From Helopsaltes ochotensis (lineage: Eukaryota > Chordata > Aves > Passeriformes > Locustellidae): a stretch of DNA of 64,000 nucleotides. Of this stretch, positions 49,701 through 61,700 are shown piece by piece. The notes beneath the pieces are model-generated. The model ran no database searches. It was not told the origin of the DNA and saw only the letters and a list, made by a program, of their open reading frames with translations. Position numbers and translations under genes: made by a program. The stretch is from positions 47,836 through 111,835 of the forward strand of contig VXBM01001538.1 of assembly GCA_013400155.1 (NCBI GenBank). The letters run 5' to 3'. Positions within the stretch are counted from its first letter, which is position 1; every line of letters starts with the position of its first letter.

Positions 49701-52700
49701 GAACAGCATGCAAGTCAGAAACGTTCAGCAGCATTATGGATCTGTTTAAAATGTTAAATTTTTAAAAAATGTTTAAAGGTAAATGTTAATACACCCAAAT
49801 TACCAAACACCAAACTTTGAACTAACAGAGTTTCTACAACGTCACAACTGTTATCACAGGTAAGAATATAACTTTAGAATTCTGAAAATATGGTATGATA
49901 TTGGCAAGAATGTAGGTACACCACAACAGGGATTTTAACACTACTTTTCTACACTCTAGATTACTACAAACCACCAGAGACAGACTGAAAATTTCCATTA
50001 AAGAACTTTTAAACTATTAAAATCAGGTAGCCCATTCTTCATTACCATGCATCTTGTCCTAGAAGTTATGCTTTGCAAGACACAGTAAGGACTGATCATT
50101 CATTTGCATGACTGGTATTTTTGAATATGCAAAAGCAAAGGAACAATCAGAAGAATAAATCTTTGTCAAAGTTCTCTTTCATCTAAAATGATGAACTTAA
50201 TGTTTTGTGTCAGTAGATTAATCTAAAAACACACCACACATCCCCCCATCCCCACAAAAAAACCCAAAACAAAAAACTAAAACCAAAACCAACTTGCTCA
50301 GTGTTTAGCTTAAGAGTTACATTTCTACGAACATGGGAAGAGTTAGTGGAAGAGATCCTCAAATAAGAGATACAAGAAAATTGAAAACGCAATCAAATAA
50401 ATTGATGACAGCTTAAATCATCTTCCATTGACACCTTAAGAAGCCTGTTAGAACACATTTAACAGGCAACTGTTGAAACACTACATTCTGAAAACACTCT
50501 GCTAATAACTTGAAAAATAGCCCCTGAGTGAGGAAGGAGTAAAAGATACAATCAGGAACTCACAAGTTCATCCGTCGTCCTCAAACAAACAAAACTGAAA
50601 ACAAAAGTTAAGGGAACTCACAAGTTCATCTGTCGTCCTCAAACAAACAAAACTGAAAACAAAAGTTAAGGGACTGGAAAAAAACATGACAACATGACAG
50701 AGCATAAAGCCTATACCTACAGCATAACCATCATGACAGACCAGACACCTCTCATCAGCACCCACACAGTCCAAAGGCCACATTTTTGACTTTTTGTTGC
50801 TGAGCAAAGAATTTCTTCTCTTGAACAAACACAATTTCCAGTACAGAGGAAGTCCCAAACCAAAAATCCTCGCCTCACCTTTCTTGAGTTTAGACCATCA
50901 CATATAAAGCCCTTCGCAAAACGAACTCAAAAGTGACTGGTAAATGTTTAAATATGAAAAACTAATTTGTGTTTCAAACTGCCACATAGTATTTTCTCAA
51001 GATGACCCATACAGGTTATTTCAGATGAAACACCAAAAAGGGGCAATGCAATTCTTGTTTTGAGAGACAAAGATTTGGTCATCTTGACTCACAAGAAAAT
51101 ATTAATCTGCTTCTCTGAAGACATCACTCTTCTTGAAATTCTCCCTCCTCAAAAATGAGGAGATAATTCCAGCTTTAAGGCTTGCTAGCCTTACTAACTA
51201 GAGCATCCAGGTCCAAGCTATCTGAGCTCCTTGGCCTGGTCATTCTGTGACATCAGTGAACAGGAAGAAAAATGTCATAAAAACTGTAAGTGGCATTAAT
51301 TCTTTTTATTAATGCCTTAAAATACAACATAGCACCAACTACATTAACAAAACCCAACCCCAACCTGAATGGTTGGGAAATAATCCTAATTGGATTAGTT
51401 CTTTACATCAAAAGATCTAAGATGTTCCATATAAAACTTTCCACATGAAACTAACTTGCTTGGATAATTTAACCCTAGAGAATATACTACAGATGATTCA
51501 TTGTCAACTATTAGCCAGAACTGTAACTAGTAACTACCAAGAATGCAATATTCTGGTGTGAGTTTGCTTTTTTTAGAAGTCCTTTCCAAAAAATATACCT
51601 TCAAAGTCATCTTCAGCCAGTAGATAAAGAAAAAAATTTTCAGTTGTCTGGTCAGCTAAGAAAATTACATTTTTAGTGAACTGCTGGGAGGCAGAAATTT
51701 TCTGATACAGGACTGCAACAAAATCTCAGATGACCATAAAGACGTATAGGACTTTGTGTATATCTACCAGTTCAAATCCATTTCAGTTTTCTACATGGAA
51801 CTGGTGCCCTAAAGGCCACTGCAGAGAGTTCTACCTATGACCAAGCCAAAAACTGTCAAGGCTGGGCCAGGCAGCTCACAAACCATGTGAAAACAAGATC
51901 ATATATACTCACACAAGAGCCAAAGGTACATCTCAAGACAATGGTGAGAAGTATCCAGAGAACCGATTGACTTTCCAGTACACTGAGCCTACTACTACTC
52001 TTGCAATCTGTTTCATTAAGGATATGCACAAAGATTTCTCACTAAAAAAATCAAGCTCGTGGGAAGGCAGATGAAGATTAGTCCTGGAAAGATTCATCCA
52101 CCTTATTCATCATCTCTAGAGATCCTGACACAGAAAAACTGGGATGTAACAGAACAGACAGTATCTGGCCTAAAGCCCCAAACCATCCAGTAATACACAG
52201 GAAGGAAGTGGCAGCAGTAGAGCTAAATCCTGATCTCAATTCTGATCTCAGTAGAGCAGCAGAGAGTGATTCCCCATCATGCTGTTATGGTGTCATTAGT
52301 GTATTTCTTTCTACAGGTAACAAAAACATCTAGAATAGATTGCTGCTGTCACCCAAGAGGTAAAGAAAAGAAAACCTCCTCAAAACAACATCTAAGCAGT
52401 AGATCCGAAAGTCTGTGATCCTCTCAACAAGCAAAACACATCATAATTCCTTTTAGGAACTGTACCACTACTGAACACTTCGCAAGCCTTTAGGAAAAAA
52501 AAAAGGGTCAAGAAACTGACCTAACCTCCCCTTGCTACATTAGATCTGTAGTGAGAAAATCAGAAAAGACAGTAGGAGCAGGTCCATCTCTATCAGAGGC
52601 AATTCAGTTAGACTGGATTAAGTAGTATGAACTGCCCTAAACTGTGAGAAGGCAACTTCAAAAATGAGTGTATTAACCTGCATTGCATACTATGGACTGT

Positions 52701-55700
52701 CTTCTTGATTTTGGATTCTACTTCTAAAAGTCTGCTTCTGACAATGTCTTACCTGCAAGATGCAAGGAAACTACCAGCCTGGATTGAAAAGCCGCCTGGC
52801 ACCAAAATGGACTTTAAATTAGTACACCTGCAGAGTGCACAGTCAAAATCCTTAAGTCAACAAAACTTCAATGTCTAATCAAGTAATCAATTTTCAAATT
52901 AGCTACGAAGTATTTATTTCAAGTTAGTTTTACTTTACTGCAAGAGCACCTGGTAACACCAGTGATGCAACTGCAATCAAAGCAGGCAAGGCAGCAATTC
53001 ATAACAATGCTTATAAAGCGGGAAAATATATCAATACCAACTACTTAGCAAGGAAATCAATAGGTATTCATATGAGTTTCTTTTACTTGCTTTCTAGCCT
53101 ACAGTCAGGATTTTGTCATTTTCTCACTTCTGGATTAAGACAACAGACTTTTATTGACTTTTCTGAATAAAACAGAAATTTATGTCTATATAGAAAGATC
53201 TGGTCCAAGCAAACAGGCTGCAGTGAATAATACTGGTTTTCTAGTAACTTCCCCACGTGCTACAAAATAGCAACACTTTATTCTCACAGGTAGGAACCCT
53301 CAGACTCAAGACATTTGAGCATTCAGTCTTAAGAGTTGGTACAAGCTGAAGGAAAAGCATCATGTGTGATCTGCAATGCCTCAGGAATCCTGCATGGAAG
53401 ACAGGTCAGACATCTACTGACCCCTGAGCCTACCTCTGTCAAACCAACAAAGAGGTAAGAAACTCAACGGTTTCTGTCCCTGTTTCCCACTTACTATATT
53501 CCAAACAGAGACACACCAACTTAGAAAGCTGCTGAACAGTCACCTTTTTACACAAATATTTCTGAAGCCCAGTAACCTCTTAGTGGATCAACTTATATCA
53601 CAGTCACTGGGTTCACACTGAAACAAGCAGACAAGGCCACTTGTACAGACCACGGAACACAAAGCATGCATGTGACAGGATTGACAGGAACCACAGTTGA
53701 TGTTGGGACCACACAGAAAACGCAACACCTTTGCTGTGCTTTCAGACAAAGAATAATAATAAGGTGCTGAGGTCAGTATCTTCCCTGCATGGGGATACAA
53801 AAGCTACCCATAATTGAACAGGGCCTACATGCAACTGAGGAAGTTCCCAGAAGATCCCACCTCTATTCCAGAGAAATCAGCCATTCAGGCTTGCAGTCAA
53901 GCACCAGCATTACAGGCCCTAAAATGCACTGTCTGAAACGTCCTCAAAAAAAAAAAAAAAATCCAGAACTCAAAGCTTATAACCAAAAATGGAAAAATGG
54001 CAGGACAAAACAAGGAGACAATCTCATAGGACAATCTTCAAGTATCCATGAAAATGCAGAAGCAAAGGTGAAGCACAAACTTGAAACAAAGTGCTAATGA
54101 AGTCATCAATTCCCAAGGCCTCTACAATGACAGAAAATTAAGCTATACAAGTCCAGGCAGTTTTATCAGGGAAGAAGAAAAAAACCACACAGAAAAAACT
54201 CACACATCTGAGAAAGAGGCACACACTAACCTGGTAGGAATTTTGCTATACCTCACTTTGAAGATCACACCATCAAATCCATTAAAAGAGGGGGTTTTTC
54301 ATGGAGATCCTCTATGAAGCCACAATTACCCAATGGTAACACAAGCTCTGGCAAAAATGTTCTAACTTAAAATGTAGGATTAATTTAAATTCATCTACTA
54401 AATTGATTCAAAATTAAGGGGCAAAACATTGCAGCTACTGCTTCAAAAATCCTGTTCAGACAGCACTCCCTGTACAACACTAATGGGGGGTGATTCCCTG
54501 CCCAACAGCAACTGAGAATTCATGTTCTGTATTATGCTATTTGAGTTAAGAGTCTTCAGCATTAGACTTCAATATTAATTCTGTTCCCTGTAAGAAACCA
54601 AGAAAGCTCTGCTACCTTCCCTCCCTGCCAATCCAGAGAAGACCTGAGTTTCTTCACTACATCAAGAAACATTGTCATTTGAGGTAAGACTGTAAATCAT
54701 ACAAACAGAAAGCATATTAAAAAAAAAAACTTATTCAAAATACCTAGAAGACAACAAACATGAAGGCTCAAAACATATTAGCACATTATGGTAGCACACA
54801 ATTTCTGGCACAAATATTTTCAAAAACAATCAAACATTTGTTGATCAAAGTCCAATTCACCATCTAGAATGCACATGATTCCAATATTAGTTGTAACAAC
54901 CAGGCATAAATCTAAGTATTTTACAAGTCTGAACAACAACAAAAAAATTATTCTAAAGCCGCAACGGTGTATCATTCAACATCTATGAAATCCTAAAATT
55001 AGGACCTCGCTCTCTCCATTTTTAAGCTATTCTAATCCCTATTCAAACACTCCAAACACATCAACTTCTACTTAAGGAAAATAGTCTCAATTTTGTGAAG
55101 TCTCAATAACCTTACTTCTCTGAACTAATATAAACCAAAATGCCTATTTTAGTAGACTCTCACTGATGCACATTTTTTGCAGCTTCAGAAGAAAATTCTA
55201 TTTATAACAAACTTTTCAATTTCATATTCAAAGTTCTTCAAAAAAAACAGTATTTAGAGATACAGATGATAGCAAGAGTTAACCACAGAAAATCACAGTG
55301 AAAACAGAACGGTTATGAGTCTGGAATATAGAATTTTAACTGTCCTAGGGAAATAGAAGTGGTATAATCACATGGAAAAGACTGGGGTCAAAATTCAGGA
55401 ATAGGGTATGTTTAAACATTTAATATTACTTAAGGAGGAATTTCAAAGACATTTTATTTATGCACCTGTTTATTCATGCTGTTATACAAAGGTACTAGTC
55501 TTGCCATCACTAATAACCCACATAAGATGAAGTTTTGATATTTTAATTCCAAAATGCTGAAGTCACATCATTAATAATTTTCTTGTGAAGATGTTGCTAT
55601 TTGCATAAATTTCACTGGTTACCCTTAATTTTAGTCAAATGTCTCTAAATCAGTATTCTTATTCCCAGTGGCACCTGTGTATACACAGATCTAGAAAGTT

Positions 55701-58700
55701 AAGAGAAGCTGGTGGACAAAAACTGGGTACATGCAGATAGGATGGGAACACCCTTAAGTGCACAGAACACACTGAATTCATTTTAGAAGCGATTACAAAC
55801 CAGTTTCAAGAAAACAGTGAAGTTAATTTTCAAGTTAACAGAGGCTTTGAAATCATGCAATCTGCATATATAATTATGAAAAAGTCAAGTCATTTTTCTG
55901 AGTTCATTCAACATTACTCCAGAGTAAAAGCAAAAAGCAATGCTGAATTTATGTACAAAAAATATACAAGTAAACAAAATAAGTCAGCAGATCAGACTTC
56001 ATTATCTTAAACCAGTAATACCCCAGATTTCCTGAAATTACATTCAGCAACATATAAAAGGCAGTTTATCTTCAGCAAAATTTGAACTGAGCAAGCCATA
56101 CGCCATCATTTTGATGGAATTTTACTTTTTATTAGGCTTCCAAAAAGGAAATAACCCTGAAAATTAGTGTCTTTTAATTCATTAAAACAGTAGGAGTCTG
56201 TTACAATCTCTCTTAAAACAAGAGAAATTGTCTATTCAGGGGTATTTGGAAGTGCTACAAAAAAGGAAATAGCCAATCTTGAGTCTGCAAGCAGAGACCA
56301 TTCAAAACTCCTATCCTTAGATCTCTTACAGGAATGCAACAAAAGATGCAGTACAGAGGTGTTTTCACACCATCAAATGGGAAAGAGCTAAATCTTTATC
56401 TGCCCCATCTCACAATGGCTACTAATAGAAAATAACCTGTTTTTCAAGGTTCTGTACCTAACTTGCACTTTTTAATGAAAATTTTAAACTGGTCTCCAAA
56501 TTCACGTGCTTGATGTGAGGTATATTTACAGGAACAGCAACAATTGAGCCACAAGTTACTGTGGTTTGAGTCCACCAGAATTCAACATTCCTTATGATTT
56601 TTCTTCCAAAAGATTTGGAAGAAATAGGTGCTTGAAGGAGAATACTGCACAACGAGTTTAAAGAGAATTTTAAATACATTTATATGCCAGTCCACTTAAA
56701 AAAAAAACAAACTTGTTGCTATTTAGGAAGAGAACAACGGGTTTTCAGATACTGTTCAGGGGAAGGATCTCAGCCCTAGTTTAAGTTATACCTTAACTTC
56801 TACAAATTCAAGGCAGCCACTGAAGTTTTTTATCAGGCACACCACCATATGCAGAGACAGACTTATTTTACTTCAGCCTGCTGCTACCATTTAAGGAAAG
56901 ACAGAAAAATAAAATCTTTGGAGACAGGTGTGCATTGTTTAGCTGTCATTGAAACCTACACAGCAAAATTACTCCATTTGTCAAATAATAAATCTAAGTG
57001 ATTTTTGGGCAAACTCTCTCAGAAGGAGTACAAATTCAAGTGATGAGAAAGGCTGAAGTAGGATCATTACACAGTTGGAACAAGCACTGAAAGGCTCCTT
57101 CTGCTAAACAAGACACTGAGGTGATACACTGAAGTTCATCAAGTAGCCTACAGAGAAGATGCAGGAAATATACATTACATCATACAAAATTCAGATTTCA
57201 AAATAAAGTGGTTTTCTTCAAGTTATAAAGATATAAAGTTACAAAAAAACCCAGAATTCCTACAGTAGACATTCAGCAGTTAGCCCCAGTATCTTATTAG
57301 ACTCACATCCCCCAAAAACTTATACTAAAATCTAGAGTCTGATAGACCCTTCCCAGATAAAAATTAGTTTTCTGCAAATGCACAAGTGACCTGAATAACC
57401 TGAACTCAAGGCAAGCCCTGGTCTAGGACTGTGAGGAACAAGATGAAAAAATAGTAGATTTTTCTTACCTAGGATTTAAATTTTCAAGTGTTCTCCCAAA
57501 CCAAGATTTTTCCCTACAATATTAAGCTTATGAATCTAGCTTTAAATTGCAACTGTAAACTGGTTTTCCAGTCTCAAAGGCTTTTTATCTGTAAGTGCTA
57601 AACACTCAGTTCTACACCGTGGTACGTTTGGTACTTGAGTTGGAGTATTTATTTTATTGAAAAAATTAGGTACCTTTCTAACACCGCTCAGAAAAAGTAC
57701 CTGCCTATGCCAAAGTCTACATGGTGAACGACACAAAAGAAAAGATACAGCAGTTTGGAAACCCACAAGGTTCAAAAGTCTGTGATTTTCTTTAAAAAAA
57801 TCATTAAGCACTATATGAATGATTGGTTTACTTTTTAAAGAAGTCTCTCAGACTTAAACTTTCTTGATTTATATTTATTCCTAATACATTTACTTTGAGA
57901 GCCTATTTAGCTACACAGCAAAGACACTCATTTTTGCCACACAAGCATCCACGACTGCAATACTTGAGTTACAGTATATGCTATTCATCAAGTGACATTT
58001 TAAGGCAAAACCCGCAAGAAATATGGCTTTTAACAAGAAGGGATGAAAACATTTAACTGATGGTAAATTAAATGTAGCTAATCACTTGGTCTTTAACATA
58101 AGCTAGTAAACAGATTGATGAAAAGTTGTTAATTTTAAATGTAGTATATACAAACACTAGCAAAAACCACACAGCTCTCAGAAAACAGAATTGAAAAGAG
58201 CAGTGAGGCAAAATTAATATAACTAAAAATACATTTTGGGAAAAGGAACATCCTGATCCATTTGGAACAAATGAAAGATGAGTATCAGTTAAAACTGCAG
58301 TAGTCAAGAAGAGAAGTTTCATTACAGGTCTTAGACCTCTGATGTGAGGGAGAGTAAAATTTTAAAAGTCAAAAACAGTTCCTAATAAAAAGGAACAACC
58401 AGACTTGACAAAAGATGGATACTTCAGGGAGACTGAAGATGTGCTACTGCACAGAAAAATATAACTTTTAGATATATTAAATTGGAGGATGTTAAGGCAC
58501 ATACCACAAATACATTCTCTGATCTTTGATATAACACACGTGCCAATTAGTTGTAGAAAACTGACTTCCAGTGTCCCAGCAAGCCTGAAACACTAAGCAC
58601 TTAAAATACAATTTTCAGATCTAGCAACCTAAAGACATGATACTATAAAAATGCACTGTAGCAGGGATTGTACCCTATTTTTATTCTGTGAAGAAACACA

Positions 58701-61700
58701 GCGGTTCTGAACCTAGTGCCCAAAACACTTTCCCAGTTCACAGAAAACAGGTTATTTCTAAGCAGGAGGAGGAATTTGTGTGGTGAAGGGAGGGTGTGTG
58801 TGTGTGTGTAAAATATGATTAAACTCTCCTGCCCTGAATATACCACATAGAAATCTGTATATAGCAATTTCAGCACATTTGCATTACTGCAGGAGAAGTT
58901 GAGGGATCCACAAAAAAAGACACCTCCCCACTCCACTCCCCCAAAAATACCAAAACAAGTGGTTTAAAGCATCCAATTAAAAATCTTTCTTTATGAACAA
59001 CTTTCACTCATTTTAATCCAAGAGGTAATTCCTCAGGATGCACTCACATTATTCTGCTATAGTGGCAGGACTAATATGCACCAGTTCGCCAACAAAGTTT
59101 AAGGAAGTCCTACTAGAGTAGGTGCAACATATGTTGCTACCAGTTAGGAAAGATGAGCAAAGGAGCTACATTGGCAATGTAGCCAGTATCCTCTTCTGTC
59201 AATGTAACCCTATGTAACTGTGCTGTACAGAAGTGTGACAAAGTCACTGTTGTCACCAAAAGATGACCCCACTGTAGAGTTGTAATGGCCCTCATAAAAC
59301 TTAAGGCCCGGACAAGATACATAAATCATTACCATTCTTCTCTGCAACAAATTTAACACTTAAACGGGGAAAAAAAAATAAAGCAACTTAAAAGCACACT
59401 AACACAGTATGCTCCATGGCAAACCAAATTCTGAGCAGGGAACGCATGAACCATCTATAACTTTTAAGACAGAAGAAGATGCAGCACTGCAACAAAAGTG
59501 GGGAATGCAGCTATATTTGGCTGATGCCAATAAATCAAGCATATTAGGACAATCTCTGCTTACTTCTTTTTAGAAGAAAGCCACCAACATTAGAGTTTAG
59601 TACATTCCAGGCCCAGAATATGACTATCATCCAGGTCTACAGTGAAAACATGAATCAGAGACTCCTCTTAGTCTTCAATGTAAATATACTTAACATCTGC
59701 AAGTTTGGGAATAATTTAACATGAATCAGTCATCATTTTTACATATCTAACAAGCTAAAATGTTTCAGATTAAGAAACTAATCAAAAAGTTAACAGCAAA
59801 AACAGCACTATGCACAGGTGCTGCAAAAAGTTTCATCAACAGTGCAAGTTTCTTGCCTTTCTCCTTCTCTCTGATGGTCCTGAGAATCTAACAGTTTTAA
59901 AAAGAGTGATTGAGTAAGTACATAACCACCATGTTACTTATTTCCTATAATTAACCGAGGAGTGGGGATAATAAAAGATCCTATGAGTGGAATTTACTTA
60001 ATGACAGCTGCTTGCTCTAATTCAAATCAAATTTAACCAGCAGATAGGTAAAAAAATTTCAAAGCTGTTTCCCACAAGAGAAGTATGACAAAACAAACTG
60101 CAGTCTCAAGCGGCAAACAAAAAAATCTAACCCTAAAATACATTCGTTGGTTCACAGGTTGGATTTTATTTACAGAAATAGATATTACATGTCCTGTTAA
60201 AAAACACAAAGTAAAACTGTCCCATATTCACATAATTAGTTGGCAATAAAAAAAAGCGAGAATACTAAGAACTCTAATAGATCTCATGTAGCACATATGA
60301 AGTGTTTGAGCCACTACAAACCTCTGCATAACTATTAGGTGATGACAGTCCCAATCACTTTAGGAAAAATTGAAACTTACTGAAACTGTCCAGTCCCTAG
60401 TTTTCCACCAAAACTTTTAAAAGTTCATTTATTAACCATAAAAAGCTGCCCATCAGGTCAACAACTAACGACTAAGTATTCTGTGAAAGTCTGCACCTGT
60501 TAAACTGAACTACATTCACAAATTACCCAACCCTTTATTTGATCACAAATGTCTCAACTTCGATGTGTTCATTTAAATCAAAATGTGCCTTTAACGCTCA
60601 TATTTTTAAAGTATTACAACTTTTCTCACAAAATATTTTTATTTCACCTCTCTAAACAGAGCAAAATAACCACTATCAAGACAAACTAAAACCAGTTATT
60701 ATTAAACTAATCAATGTTTTCTAAATCCAGCACAAAACCAGCCAACAACTGGTTCTAGCTAAAGAGTAGCTTCTCCAACCCTCTTTTACTCTCTTACTAG
60801 AGACCTGTTGATATTAGGAATAGTTATATCCTCCAATTACAACATAATATTGGTTGTATTTAATATGCACTAAAAGTCACACACAAACTTTTCAAAACTA
60901 ATATGTCATTTACCAATAATAGAAAAGGTAAAATCAAAATTTTAGAGATGATCCCAAGCAGAATCACATCCACTGCTCAAAGACCTACTATTAAAACCTG
61001 GTGTTAATTGTCACAGAGCTTTTCAGAAAAACAAAACAAACAAAAACCCTCAAAAAACCAACCAACCAAAAAACAACAAAACAAATCCCACACCTCTTCC
61101 CTTTACTTGCCAGTTGTCAGCTGCATTAAACAAGAACACTGGTGCCTTCAGAAATGCCACCACTCACCAGACTGGCAGGAGGAGGCCTCCTCCATATCCC
61201 ACAGGCTAATACGATCTAATGTGAGTTCAAAGAAACTCCTGTGGGACAAGTAACAGAGCATTCTCATAGCAAAACAACACCAAATACTCAGCTGCTTCGC
61301 AAGACACATTAAAAAGCTGAACAGTCCTTCCTCCCCACTCATAGTACAACCAGTTCATATTTGCTAGGGATTAGGGACACCTAAAATTTCCATGGTCTAG
61401 CTTGCCTTCACAGCATCACCAAAGACCTTTGCAGGACTGTAGAGATGTCCTTTTCTCTTCATTGCTCTTAAGTCTACAGGGGAATTTCAGACATTTTGGT
61501 CGTGCAGCAAAGAAACATGCAAGATGAACTACACTCCATATTGATTCTTAATGGAAATAAAGTGAAATAAAATTTCATCTCTGAGAAGATAAGAGTCTCC
61601 ATAAACCTTAGGCCATAAGCATGGCACCTGGATTTTACTTTTAACTGTTTTTCCTAAAGCCGAGGGTCTATTTGGATCAGAAAACCAGTATTTTGATACA

